From contig CM061228.1 in NCBI GenBank assembly GCA_030844895.1, positions 135,327,068 through 135,391,067 on the forward strand: a DNA stretch of 64,000 nt, read 5' to 3'. The position numbers and the translations under genes are program-made. Below the pieces are notes generated by a model. The model worked only from the letters and a program-made list of their open reading frames with translations, did no database searches and was not told the origin of the DNA. The stretch is from Ambrosia x helenae (lineage: Eukaryota > Streptophyta > Magnoliopsida > Asterales > Asteraceae). Positions 23,439-34,874 of the stretch are shown one piece after another (position 1 is the stretch's first letter; the number at the start of each line of letters is the position of its first letter).

Positions 23439-24757
23439 TGTAACACCCCAACCGATGGCGGAAACATCGGGATGTCACGTATTGATGATTGTTCAGTAGC
23501 TCATGGTAAATAATAATTCTCATTATATGATTTAGATAAATTACATACAATTGTTCTACAATAATTCATACATCAAATTGAATAAAACTATGCACACATC
23601 TTCAAGCATTAATTCAAATCCTCAAGCAAGTAGAACCTGAAACATGTTAAGTTGAAAATATTTTGGGTCAACAAAAGTTGGTGAGAATTACATAGGTTTT
23701 GATAATCGAATAAAATTGTTGTGCAATTCATGTGTCATGGCAATCTAGTCCATATGTGAAAACATACTAGAAGTAAATCGAGTGCATAATCAACCATTGT
23801 GACTGTTGTATTGTGGTACATCCCATACGCTCATGGTTCACTCGTTTATATTGCAGTAACAAACACCCACGCAACCTTTGTAGGAGGCACGTATCCGGGT
23901 GGGATTGTCAGTCCAATGGATCTATCAATGTATACCGTTTGGCTGATGAATGTTTATGCTAGAATTGTGCTTACCCTAGTCATGTTCAAGACATAATGCA
24001 ACATAGAAAAACACATAGACACATTGATGATTGAATTGCATAAATGATGTTGTAACATGTTTCACCCCAAAATGGTGATAAATAGAAAATGGGCTATGTA
24101 AAACTCACCTTAGCAAAATCTTATGTCTCGTAAAAAAATTAGAATAATGTGTTGTGAATGTATGCGAGGCGAATCCCAAAGACTCAACAACGTAGCTAGT
24201 CCAAATTGAAGAAAACGAAAAAGAAAGAATATCAAGCTTCCAATTCGCCAATTACAAGAGCTTATAATCAAAGCTTCAATTGTAGAAGTAATAGACTATA
24301 GAAGAAAGGTATGAGGGAAAGTTTAATCGGATTGAAACAATCGATTTAGAGGTGCAAAGTATAATGGGTCATAGGTGGGTTTTTATACTAGTTTTGGAGT
24401 CAATTAGCCATTAAAATTGGTCAACACCATAAATTAAGGTTTTATGATGAATTGACTATTTGACTAAGACTTTGACTGTTTGACTAAGACTTTGACTAGG
24501 ACTTTGACTATTTGACTCAAGGCTTTATTTAAAAAAAAATCTTGTATGTGAAAAAAAAAGAATTTAGAATCATATTATTATTATTATTATTATTTATATA
24601 CATTTATGTATGTATATAAGTTGTGAGTTAGGATAAATAAAGACTTAGGCACATTTGTATAATATTAATGATAAAGTTGTAATAATATATATATATATAT
24701 ATATATATAAGGGCTTTTTATGTATTAAAATTTTGGGGAAAATTTTGCGATGTTACA
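23439..24757 (-). repeat. 5' LTR of family A (1,319 bp)
   Basis: On the plus strand it starts TGTAACACCCCAACCG and ends GCGATGTTACA. It contains the second TTGACT cluster (24452-24517) and AT dinucleotide repeats near 24685. The half nearest 24757 matches the other LTR well; the half from about 23510 to 24150 does not. Confidence 0.85.
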
Positions 24758-24939
24758 TATATGATTATAGTCTGGGGACGGGCGCGTCAGGTGCTTTGCA
24801 CCCTCCTGGCTGCCACTGGATGTGTCCTGTTCTATGGGAGTACATTCCTCTACATATAAACCAACACATGATTTATATCTCCACCAATGTGGGACAAGCA
24901 CAAATTCCCACATCACTAAAGTTTCATCACACACACTTA

Positions 24940-25249
24940 CGCTGTGTTCCCGAGTTAACTAAACGGAAGAAAAGAAAAGAAAGGAAAGGAAAGATGTGTT
25001 CCCGAGTTTCATTAAAGGAAGGAAAAGAAAGGAAAACAAAATATGATGTGTTCCCGAGTTTCATTAAAGGAAGGAAAAGAAAGGAAATGGAAGGAAATGG
25101 AAGGAAAACTAGTTAAAATCCTTTAGTTTAGTTTTCCTTCCGATTTGGAAGGAAACGGAAGGAAATAACATTTATCCTTTCTTTTCCTTTCCCTTCCTTC
25201 AATTCTTTTCCTTTCTTTTCACTCTTTAAGTTAACTCGGGAACACAGCG
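24940..25249. mobile_element. Tourist-like MITE with GGAAAGG-rich arms, TSD TTA
   Basis: The inverted ends are CGCTGTGTTCCCGAGTTAAC and GTTAACTCGGGAACACAGCG, perfect over 20 bp, flanked by TTA (24937-24939 and 25250-25252). GTGTTCCCGAGTT is repeated inside the left arm, and the interior is purine-rich (GGAAGGAAAAG). Confidence 0.88.
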
Positions 25250-25252
25250 TTA

Positions 25253-26311
25253 AAGCTTAGATCTCTCATTCATCTAGCTTTATAATTAAATATCATTATA
25301 TTAAACATTAATATAATATTTAATTATCAAAATTTCCAACAATCCCCCACATAAATGGAGATCGACCCACACACTCAAGGGTCACAATAAAATTTCAGCA
25401 GTTAAACAATGCAGGATAGGTAGGTATTCCCTGTGAACCCTCCTTTGTGATGTGTATTTTGTCTCCTACGTGGCACCTCTGATATGGTTCAGATTTGGAT
25501 CAATGGCCAGAAAAGGAGATTAAGAACTTGAGAGAAATATAGAATAAGAAATTGGACTCTAATTCATCTGCATATTTTCATTCATATGGAAATATCCCTT
25601 TTAAAGGGTTACAAAGCATAACAAAATGGAAAACATGGGGATCATGGCATAAACCACTTCCTCCTTTTTCGACCCACTATGTACCTTCTACTAAATTGGA
25701 ACTTAAACTAACTAAAGGATTACATTGAATTGGTAAATAAACATGCAACATGGATAATGAATATGCAGTTGAAAACGTGGTTAAGGAACATATCAACCTC
25801 CCCCGTCAGGACCCTCCCCCCCCCATGAAATTCGGTGCAGACGGGAAAACTTCCCCCTTCTTCCTGAGCTCTTCTCTCTATCTCTATTTCTATCTCTATC
25901 TCTCTTTTCTACTTCTCTCTATCTTCTGCTTCGGTGTTGAGGAGGCATCGGTGCCGACGTAGTTCTATCGGTACCATAGCCATAGCCTTAGTTGTATAAG
26001 AATTTTATTACGTACCTTGTTTTTTCATAAAATAATAAAAAAGTTTGACGTGCTACTACAAGTAAAAGATAAATGTCAATCACTACAAGTATATCAATAA
26101 TTGTTAGTTTATTTTGAAAGCATTGATGTCCTTAAAATTAGTCAACATTGGGGCGGTTTCAAGTTATGGATGGGTCAGGTACTATTTTGGTACAGCTTGG
26201 TATGAGAGTCCACAAAATACATCATTTGCCAGATTGGGATTTCAGCTTATATTAAATTTTAGGTTTCTACAGTGTTTGTATAAAGTGTTAAATATTTTTA
26301 TGTAATTTGGT
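25253..26311. other. Intergenic stretch, no gene seen
   Basis: The sequence flanking the MITE (AACAATCCCCCACATAAATG near 25350) looks like a common interspersed repeat. Around 25790-25920 there are C-runs and CTCTAT repeats. The short ORFs at 25750 and 26114 show no coding features. Confidence 0.4.
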
Positions 26312-26509
26312 AGTGCAACGAAGATTGACGTTTTGACGGCTCAAATCGAAGCTTGCAACGGAGTCAACGAGGAAAAGTTAAAGGTGAAGAATGAAAAGCT
26401 CAAAATCGAAGAGGCGAAGGTTTTAGCAATCGACACAAGCTCCATGCCCGAAGCGAGGCGTCGAGTTATTGAAAAATTACAAGAAGACATCATTAGCAAG
26501 CATAGCTAG
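26312..26509 (+). pseudogene. C-terminal scrap of a Myb/NAM-associated Harbinger protein
   Basis: An open frame ending in TAG at 26507 translates to a Lys/Glu-rich coiled-coil with EEAKVLAIDTSSMPEARR near its end. This LAIDTS motif is typical of the C-terminus of the plant Myb-like (NAM-associated) proteins that accompany PIF/Harbinger transposases. The N-terminal part is missing. The assignment is from memory of the family. Confidence 0.55.
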
Positions 26510-27294
26510 ACGGCTGGTTTTTTAAATTTAAGGTCTCGTTTTTTTTATTTGTAATGTCGACTTTAGTTTTAATATATGTGACTTTTTTTATTTGTAACCT
26601 TTTTTTAAATATTATGTTACTTTGTATGTTATTTATTTTAATTATTTACTTATTTAAAATTAGAAAATAAAAAATAAATGATGGCCAATAGGAGTGTAAG
26701 ACTACTGAAGGAAGACTACCTCATACCCTTGGGTAGTCCTCAACTTGTCTAAATGACTAAATACAAGGAGACCCACTTTTTACTGACGTGACGGGAAAGT
26801 TTCCTAAGATGGGCCTCTACCATACCCCATAGTCTAAATTCACAAAGCTCATGTATAAAAGTATTTTAAAGCAAGTTAGTTTGCCGTTTATAAAACGGAC
26901 CGAATAAAGTAAAAAGCCTATATATGTACAAGAAAAGCCCAACAATGTAAAAAAAAAAAACACACACTCTCAAAATTAACAAAATCTCTAAAAAAAAAAA
27001 ATTAACAAAATCTCTAAAAAAAAAAAAAAATACTAAAGATGAAGAAAATCAATTCTTTTTTTAAACCCATACCCCGACCCCTCAGCATATGCAACCTGCC
27101 AAAAGTGCCAGTCACACTATTTTCTTATATTTTTAACACTTTTATTATTATTTATTATTATTACACGAGATTCATCCTACTACTCAAGACGACCCTACTC
27201 TCGATTGATTTACAGAGAGACAACAACAACCAACCCAACACAACCCAACCCAACCCAACCCAACCACCCCTTAACTCATCTCCACAATCCAATC

Positions 27295-28750
27295 ATGCCC
27301 TCAGGTTCTAAGAAGCGTAAAGCTGCCAAGAAGAAGAAGTTTAATGACTCTAACCCTCTTCTCCATGGTACCCTCTTTTTCTTTTTCTTTAATTCCCTTT
27401 TTTTATTTGTGGGTCTCCCCCAATTGTTGTTAAAGTTTATTAATTTATTGCTTAAAGTTGTGGGTTAAGTGTCTGTATACCTGTCTCTTAATCATACATC
27501 CACATCAACTTGTTTTATTATTGGATTGTTTGTTTGATGTGGGGTTTTGCTTATCTGTATTGGGTCTTTAACTCTTTGTTTATTGCTTTTGAGTTGCTGT
27601 TTAACCACTACACTTATTGAGTTTGAACTATTTAGGGGTTTTTTGAAGTTTATTTTTTGTTGTGGGATTGATTTGTTTGAACTGTTTTTTTGGATGGATC
27701 AAGTGGTTGCAGAAGGGAATGATGGAGGGGAAGTTAGTTATTCGGCTCCGTCGGTTGAGGTTGTGAAGAGAGAGGAAGAGGGTAATGTTGAGATTGAGAC
27801 GGTGTTGAAAGCGAAGAGTTCTAGTAGTTCGAGTTCTAGTGATAGTTCGGATGACGAGTCTCGTGTGGTTGAAAAGGAAGTAGTGGTTGTTGAGTCTGCT
27901 CCGGTTGTTGAAGCTTTAGCTGAAGAGGTTTCGCCAATTGTTGAACCGGTTAAGCCGGTTGATTCGTTGGTAGAAGAAGTGTCGCAAGTGTTTGATGGAG
28001 TAAAGAGCGAGGAGAATAAAGAGTTGGTTGTGGAGGAGGCGCCCGTAGTTGAAGAACAACCGAAGGTTGATGAGTGTGAGACTGCTGTAAAGGATGATTG
28101 CACGAGTTCTACCGTGGTTGTTGAATCGGTTTTGAAAGAAGATGAGGTGGAAAGATTGCAGCCGTTGGTTGAAAAGACTTCTTCAGAATCGAAGGATAAT
28201 GTATCGCCTTCTACGCCTCCAAAAGATTTGGTTTCTGACGTTAATGGTGCGAATTGTGCAAATGAAATTGAGACAAGTGAACACGCTGATAGACAGGTAT
28301 ACTCTTTAGTGCAATATTTCAATATATTTTGGGTACTATTGTGCAATATTACTATATTAGATACGGGCATATAACCGACTTGTGCATGACTTAATTTGAG
28401 TTAAGGTTTAATAGTATATCCCTAACGGGTTAAGTGAAATGATTCAAATGAGTTGGACAGGTCAAACATGTAGAAATCCGCTTAAGGTGTATTTATAATG
28501 CATACAACATAGTTTTGTGATCATTTTTAACTCGCTAATTATTTTTCAAAATATCTGCACCATCTTTGTGCTTCATAATTCTATCAGTTTGTGCATTTAG
28601 AACATTTAGTCATCCCAATAGGCATGCTTTATAGAATTGTAAAAATGTATGCAGGCTCCAGCAGCTTCAACTCCAGTAGCAGTACACAATACGACCTCCT
28701 GGAAGAGTTGCTGTGGAATATTCGAGTTGTTTTCAGGATCTGGGCGGTAA
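27295..28750 (+). CDS. Acidic plant protein of unknown function, 3 exons
   Basis: Exons are 27295-27367, 27713-28296 and 28655-28750, with GT..AG introns and matching phases: 753 nt, 250 aa. The N-terminus MPSGSKKRKAAKKKK is strongly basic and could be a nuclear signal. The long middle is rich in Val, Glu and Ser, with a serine run and many VVE/VEE repeats, and is probably disordered. The C-terminus TSWKSCCGIFELFSGSGR matches a short conserved tail (SW..CCG.F) that I recall from uncharacterised plant proteins with the same basic start. No catalytic domain is visible. The 275-codon ORF reading through the first intron is not the real start, because the basic exon lies upstream in the expected frame. 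Confidence 0.8.
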
Positions 28751-29252
28751 TATCAGGTGAGTTATCTTTCAATGATATTTAAATGTTTTCTTTTTTAGTT
28801 TTAAACTTTTTATCTGGTTGTTAAAACTTAAACGTTAAAAGAATGTTATGATGCATTTTGCAACGAAGGATTGCTAGTTTTGATGTGAAACTATAGGTGT
28901 CCAAATGAATAGATTGGATATTTAGGGCTAGTCAAAACAGGTTGGATTGGATGATCTGTCGACGACACATTGCTAGTCCATTTCTTTTATAGTTTCATAA
29001 ATAGTTATAATGATGAAAAAAAGTTATGATTAGACTAATGATCAAACTTCTTTGAATAAAATGAGTTTGTAAACACTTTGATACACTTTTGGTGACTTCT
29101 ATTGTACTCAACCCATTTGGCATCTTTTTTTTTTAGCTAAAATTATTATTGTACCTTTGGGCCCGTTAGCAGTATAATCCAACGTTGCATATATGGGTCG
29201 AACTTGCCCCCTTGATGTGAAACATACCAACAAGTAAACACCAAGACATTTT
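28751..29252. other. 3' flank of the 27295 gene, repeat traces only
   Basis: No gene is visible. A TCAAAACAGGTTGGATTGGA block near 28930 also occurs near 7665, so part of this is a decayed hAT-like repeat. Confidence 0.4.
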
Positions 29253-29260
29253 GCTTTGTA

Positions 29261-29385
29261 CGGTGGGCGGACCCAGGATTTATTTTCAGGGGGTGCGATC
29301 AGGATTTTTGCCTATAAAATACACTAAAATTTTCTTTTTACGGGGTGCAGCCGCCCCCTTTGGACTGCACTTGGGTCCGCCCCTG
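29261..29385. mobile_element. Short hAT MITE (GGCGGACCC ends)
   Basis: The ends CGGTGGGCGGACCC and GGGTCCGCCCCTG are inverted repeats, flanked by an exact 8-bp duplication GCTTTGTA (29253-29260 and 29386-29393). It is 125 bp long with no coding capacity. Confidence 0.85.
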
Positions 29386-29850
29386 GCTTTGTATTTTCGA
29401 TTTATGCAACTATGCAAGTGACATGAAATCTGTGTGCTTATTATAAGAAGCATAATAGGTGTAATGCTTCAAAGATTTGTTTAATACAAATTTATCATTT
29501 AGGATGCATCTTATGGTACAAATTTGTTTTATAAATGTTTTTTTTTTTTTGATAAAAAAGTGTGAAATTTAGTTACCTTTTTTTAGTACATTTGTATATT
29601 GTTTCCAATAAAGTTTGTGTTTTTGTCATATAATTTTGTTTGTATTAGAGTGTGTGTAGTGGCCTCGTTATGAGGCGTTATGGCCTACCATAGCGCCGGG
29701 AACACCGCCCCCCTAGGCGCTATGGTGGCGTTTTGGTGGATATCCGGCAGCAGCATAGCGAGCGTTTTAAATGGGGAAGTGTGTATATGACCGTTGGGAA
29801 CGGTCAAAAATTAAAAAAAAAAAAAAAACTGATTTATTTAATTATTATCT

Positions 29851-29861
29851 ATATATATATA
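29851..29861 (+). promoter_or_regulatory. Probable TATA box of the Myb-like ORF
   Basis: CTATATATATATAC lies about 105 bp upstream of the ATG at 29964, followed by an A/C-rich leader (ACACACA repeats) typical of a plant 5' UTR. Confidence 0.45.
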
Positions 29862-29963
29862 CTTCATCTTCTACAACATAAACACACACATATACAATTC
29901 ACACACACAAACAATTCATACATACACACACTCTTTACAAACCAAAAACCAAAAACCAAACCT

Positions 29964-30317
29964 ATGGCAGCCTGGACCAATACAGAGCAACTCGAGTTAG
30001 TGCGAGCGTGGGTAAACGTTAAGGAGCTTCCGTCAACCAATAGGCGGGCTTTTTGGCAGGATGTGTTGGCTGAGTTCAACCAAATCACGGGGACGAACCA
30101 CCGTAACGTTGACCAGATCTACAGTAAGATGCATTCTATACGAACTAACGTTGATAGGTGGCATGTAGTCTATTCAGCGGCGATGCAGGCGCACCCAGGG
30201 GTTAGTGAACAGATGGCAATTCAGTTGACACACGACGCCTATCGTCAACAATACCAAACAGACTTCTCAATCACCAATCTTTTGTCGTGGTCTCTGATGC
30301 GTTTTAACTATGTATAA
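29964..30317 (+). CDS. Myb/SANT-like DNA-binding protein of a Harbinger element
   Basis: The 117-aa ORF starts at MAAWTNTEQ, chosen because upstream in-frame sequence is low-complexity leader. It carries one SANT-like trihelix unit: WTNTEQLELVRAW at the front, FWQDVLAEFNQ in the middle, and a YSKMHSIRTNVDRW helix. Such proteins are the partner of PIF/Harbinger transposase and help it reach the element ends in the nucleus. It stops before the coiled-coil tail usual in the family (compare the scrap at 26312). It shares the element with the minus-strand ORF below. Confidence 0.7.
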   Translation: MAAWTNTEQLELVRAWVNVKELPSTNRRAFWQDVLAEFNQITGTNHRNVDQIYSKMHSIRTNVDRWHVVYSAAMQAHPGVSEQMAIQLTHDAYRQQYQTDFSITNLLSWSLMRFNYV

Positions 30318-30623
30318 TTTTTAATGTTTAGGCTTTATGTTTAATGTTACGTTTTATGTTTTGTGTTCTATTTGTAATGTTTAATGTTTTAGTTATTTAT
30401 GTTTAATGCGTTTTCACCAATCTTTTGTGTTTAATGTTAGTTTATTTTAAAAGATTACATAATATTTTAAATTTAAACCACATAAACACATAAAATTACA
30501 ATCCTAAATTACTTATTACAAACAGAGTTCCTAATCCTAAACTACTTATTAAAACGTTACATAAACACATTACATAAAGACATAATATAAACCTAAATTA
30601 CTTATTAAAACCTAAACCTCCCA

Positions 30624-31301
30624 CTACGGAGAGTAGTTGTCAGGCTCGAGTGTGTAGTACACAGGGGATAGGGAACGTGAGCTGTCCCTCCCATCGGACC
30701 TTGCATCCGAGGGGAAGTAGTAGTTCTCCCCACGAGGGGAAGGCATGCTCCAAAGGCCCTCCTCCTCCTCAATTTCCCTGAGGGCTTCCAAGTCCTCAGG
30801 AGTTGGGTCCCCATATTCACGGGGTGGGGTGGGGATAGGTTGGTGGTGGAGTGGGCAAGTATTATGGGGGGTGGGGATAGGTTGGTGGTGGTGGGTGGGG
30901 GTATTCTGGGGGGTGGGGATAGGTTGGTGGTGGGGGGAGGGGATAGGTTGGTGGTGGGGGGAGGGGATAGCAGCAGCAATTCGGGGGGTGGGGGCCGACA
31001 CTCTCAGTCGGTCCATTTCATTAATAGCCATGGTATAATCCATGGCCCAGGCCCATTCTTCATCCGTGAAGTCATCATCGACTTCAGGATGAGGAAAGGT
31101 TGGTGGTGCCGCAGCAGGAGGAGGAGGGTGATAAATCCAATGTTGTGGAGGAGGAGGAGGAGGAAGAGGAGGCTGTGGAGGAGGAGGAGAGGAGGTGAAT
31201 GGTAGTCTCCGGGGCCGGCCCCGTCCCCGGACCCGGCGAGCATACTGCCGGACATTAGAAGGTCCGGCAGCTCCTGCCTGAAAACTGCCCATATTATTCA
31301 T
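30624..31301 (-). CDS. Proline-rich protein of unknown function in the Harbinger element
   Basis: This is a long open frame; the likely start is MNNMGSFQAG at about 31301, while the frame itself stays open to 31451. After an Arg-rich patch (ARRVRGRGRPRR, possibly DNA-binding or a nuclear signal) come proline runs, an acidic helix FTDEEWAWAMDYTMAINEMD, several PIPTP/HHQ repeats, and an acidic end with EDLEALREIEEEEGLWSM. I do not recognise the family. It could be a degenerate or rapidly evolving accessory ORF, or a truncated transposase N-terminus. Its frame is intact, but the low complexity calls for caution. Confidence 0.45.
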   Translation of the reverse strand: MNNMGSFQAGAAGPSNVRQYARRVRGRGRPRRLPFTSSPPPPQPPLPPPPPPQHWIYHPPPPAAAPPTFPHPEVDDDFTDEEWAWAMDYTMAINEMDRLRVSAPTPRIAAAIPSPHHQPIPSPHHQPIPTPQNTPTHHHQPIPTPHNTCPLHHQPIPTPPREYGDPTPEDLEALREIEEEEGLWSMPSPRGENYYFPSDARSDGRDSSRSLSPVYYTLEPDNYSP

Positions 31302-31847
31302 TGTGTTCAGGATGAGGAAAGGATGAGGAAGAAGGAAGAGGTGTGACTGAGATTTGGGAGGAGGGGGGTATTTATAGGTGTGACTGAGATTTGGTGGAGG
31401 GGGGGAAAGTTTGAAATTCAAACTTTGAAATTTAAACGATTGGGGGGGCAAAGTTTGAAATTCAAACTTTGAAGTAGGAGGGAAACTGTTTGAAATTCAA
31501 ACGGTTTGGAACAGTAACCGTTTGAAATTCAAAATTTTATTTTTAATTTTATTTTTTAATACTAAATAATTTTTTTATTATTTTATTAATTTAATAAACT
31601 TTCAGTCTAAATTTTTATTTTTATTATTATTTTTATTTTTAATGAAATATTATTAACTATTAAATATTCTTATTTAAATAAAAAACAATAATTAACCAAT
31701 CATTACCAATCATTTATAACCCCAACATAACCTTCCTTCCCACTACACCTCTTTTTCCATAACCCCAACATAACCCCTTTTCTATTACTTTTTAATATTT
31801 TAATCCTATAACCCCAACATAACTATCCACCACTACACACACCCTTA

Positions 31848-34335
31848 ATATTTTGATAAAACCATGGATCTAATCTGGATCTGACAAGTTGGATCTTGGA
31901 TCAGATCTGATGATGGTCCATTGCCTCACATCAACATCATCAATTACATCAAGTTATCTTCTCATATGCAAACCCAACCAATAACTTGTAATATTGTATT
32001 TGTATCATAACATTATAATCTTTTATGGGATTTATTTTCTGTGCTCTTGTCGTCGCTTTTTTTAAATATCATTAACAAACTTATATGTTGTTAATTACTA
32101 TATAAGTATATGGATTTTGTGGTTGATATACTTGTTCGTTTTCTTTGGTACAGAAACCGATCATCATTATCGAGCCATGGGACATGGTATGAATCTTGTT
32201 CAAGGTAGCTCGACGTTCTTCGTTTACTTTTCGTTCTTTTTGTACTTTTTTTTTTCTTGCGATATCGGATAGTATTTTCAGTTTTATAATTTTGTGGGTG
32301 TGTTGTTAAGGAGCTGATTTTGTGTGAAACATGTTGGTGCATTGGTACATGGTATATGTTCTTAGTTATACAACTGGATTTGGTCATTTAGCTTCATTTT
32401 CAACCTAATTTGTTTTATTCATATATGCTTTTTTTTTAAATGGTTTATTTTTGTGATACATTTTTCGAATTGATTAAGTTAGGGGCTCGTTAGTAGCCTC
32501 ATCTGTATCAGTATGGCTTTTACCCCTTAATTTATCCATTCATTTAACCGGCCACTCACGCATCACCTTCTCTACCCACTACCAATTACTATATCACCAA
32601 CTAGTGAGGCCGAATCAAGTTTAACCTCTTATTAGTTCATAATCCCTCACCCAATCAAACCTATTAGTGGCTCAACATTTATTGGCTCAGGGGTTGCCTC
32701 CAAGTCTTTGAAATTTAATAACGTATAGTTTTTATTTGGGATAAGTTTGTAAAATATTAACCAAGTTTCATGATTCTCTTAATTTTTTTTTCCCAATCAA
32801 ATCACTTAAGTATACATTGATGTTCTAAATCTCTATATTTTATCTAAAAGATATGTAAACAAACCTATGTGTCATTTTTTCCCTTCTTTTATTATATGGC
32901 TTAGAACTACTTTGATGTTCTAAACTTATATATTTTATCTAAGTGATATGTAAACAAACCTGTGTCATTTTTTTTATTATATGATTTACATGGCTTAGAA
33001 ATGGCAACATGGATTTAAAAATTGCTAAAAAAATTTAAAAACTTGTGACTTTTTTAAATTGCGGAATTTTTAAGGAAATGGGATTTTTTTTATAAAGATG
33101 CACATTTTTTTTTTTTTTTGCAAAAATATGCGAAAATAAAAAAAAAGCCAAAAGATTTTGAAAAATGCGAACTTTTATTAAAAGCAAAAGTTTTAAAAAT
33201 TGCGAAAATTCTTTATAAATGCAATTTTTTTAAAATACTAAAAAGAACATTAGAAAAATGCTATTCAGTATATAGGAATGGTGATATGTTATTGAAGCAA
33301 AATATATAGGATTAGAAAACAAAAATAATTTTAGAATAACCTGATTGTGAAATTTTTTTATTAGCAACGTAATTGAAACATCATTAAAATTTGTTACTAT
33401 TATACAAAATTGAAATAAACTATGATTGTATTCTCAAATGCTCATGCACTAAAATACATCAAATCTTATTCAAAAAAAGTCTCGTGATGTACAAACAAGC
33501 ATGGACCATAAGGAAAAGGACTTAAGGCACCAAGCTAAAATCAAAGTACAAGGAGAATATTCATAATACATATCACAACCGTAAAAAATTATAACTATAC
33601 AGATATTTAAACGAACTTTTAGTAGATTCTTATGATATTTTTTATAAGATTATTATTATTTTTTACTAAAAAGTTCATGTAAATGTGCACTCTTGTGCCA
33701 TTTAAAGAAAATGTGCACTCTTGTGGAACACGTAGCTAGATGCCTTGGATCAAAGAAAGGGTGAAAGGATTCAACAACACTAAGGAGAAGCGGGTTGAAA
33801 TGTTGAATGTCAATGTTTTAGGTGAACAAATGTTAAAATGTAAAATGTATATAGTATTGGGCGATGATTGTATAGTCCAGTACCTTGCTAGCGTACGTTT
33901 GTGAACCTTTTAGGTGATGAATAAAGTAACTTGCCGTTTAAAAAAAAGATATCATTTAGGGTGAGGGACGACAAGTGTGTGATACTTATGTTCCAACCAG
34001 TATCAACTTGAGGACACATGGCATATTCTTATTGGTGGGTGGTGAAAGGGGCAATGTGATCCCAATTGGGACGCCTTAATTAGTCAATGATTTTTTTTTT
34101 TTTCAACGACAAATTTTATAATACCTTAATTCACTTTATCTTACATTTTCAAAGGTTTGAACCTCACATTTTTAAGGTAAGATACTATACAACTAGATCA
34201 AGAGATCATGAATAATGATTACTGCTTTTTAATTAATATATCTTTCTAATGGCGTTCTAATTATATTATATCAAATCAAAACATCTAGCAAGTTGTTAGA
34301 AGCATGCTACACTCTTATACATTATCTATCTAGAA
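31848..34335. other. AT-rich stretch, no convincing gene
   Basis: Only short ORFs occur. At 33830-33950 a non-coding block ends in CTTGCCGTTTAAAAAAAA, which looks like a LINE (RTE-type) 3' end. Homopolymer-rich patches lie at 33040-33240. Confidence 0.4.
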
Positions 34336-34345
34336 ATATTATCAA

Positions 34346-34711
34346 GGGGAATTGGATTTTAATAACTTAAATTATTTGAAATTGGCTGTTGGAATCCCAA
34401 ACTAAAAAATTAGTCATATATAACCTATACTATTAACTTATTGGATTTTGGCACCCAATTTGGGTTAAGTCACCAATCCAGTTAGTGTTTTTGCTGATGT
34501 GTCATTTGATGTGGCAGGCTGACATGGCACCCACAATCTGACGTGACATGCTGACGTGGCACCCCCAATATAACTGTGTTAGTGACTTACCCAAATTGGG
34601 TGTCAGAATCCAATAAGTTAATAGTACCGGTTATATATATGGCCATTTTTTTTTAGTTTGGGGTGCCAACAACTAATTTTAAATAGTTTACATTATTAAA
34701 ATCCAATTCCC
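34346..34711. mobile_element. Mutator-type MITE, 10-bp TSD
   Basis: The long inverted ends start GGGGAATTGGATTTTAATAA and end TTATTAAAATCCAATTCCC. The flanks ATATTATCAA (34336-34345 and 34712-34721) are identical over 10 bp, in the 9-10 bp range of Mutator-like elements. A half copy lies at about 38297-38415. Confidence 0.85.
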
Positions 34712-34874
34712 ATATTATCAAATGTAAAGTCACATCAATCATACCATTTCGAATACTTGTAGTCTTTATCTATGTTTCACCCCAAGAAAATTTATGTGGT
34801 TTGGCTTTTGCAATTTATGGTTTACCGGTCTGGATAAGAGTTTGGAAGTTACAACCGATCGTTTAATCTTTATT

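Larger units (their letters stand above)
15290..24757 (-). mobile_element. Non-autonomous Ty3-type LTR element (family A), minus strand
   Basis: The whole element is flanked by TATAT (15285-15289 and 24758-24762). The right copy (23439-24757) is the 5' LTR; the left one (15290-19301, interrupted) is the 3' LTR. Next to the 5' LTR lies a primer site complementary to initiator tRNA-Met, and next to the 3' LTR a polypurine tract, so the orientation is certain. After removing a nested B LTR the internal region is only about 1.67 kb, holding a shortened gag and no protease, reverse transcriptase or integrase. It must rely on proteins from another element. Confidence 0.85.
29648..31844 (+). mobile_element. 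PIF/Harbinger-type element, 2,197 bp, TSD TTA
   Basis: The inverted ends are GAGTGTGTGTAGTGG and CCACTACACACACCC (14 of 15 matching), flanked by TTA (29645-29647 and 31845-31847). Two convergent ORFs are inside: a Myb/SANT-like protein on plus and a proline-rich protein on minus. No DDE transposase is seen, so it is probably non-autonomous. The related Harbinger-like ends at 53642-54684 share GTGTAGTGG and GCGTTAT. Confidence 0.88.

Noticed and set aside
27547..27712. Upstream extension of the 275-codon ORF as the gene start
   Set aside because: These residues read as translated intron. The basic exon at 27295-27367 joins in phase to 27713 and fits the family start better.
32151..32190. Exon-like segment between an AG and a GT at about 32154-32186
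   Set aside because: It encodes only about 11 residues (KPIIIIEPWDM). No neighbouring exons were found, and one short open segment is not enough.
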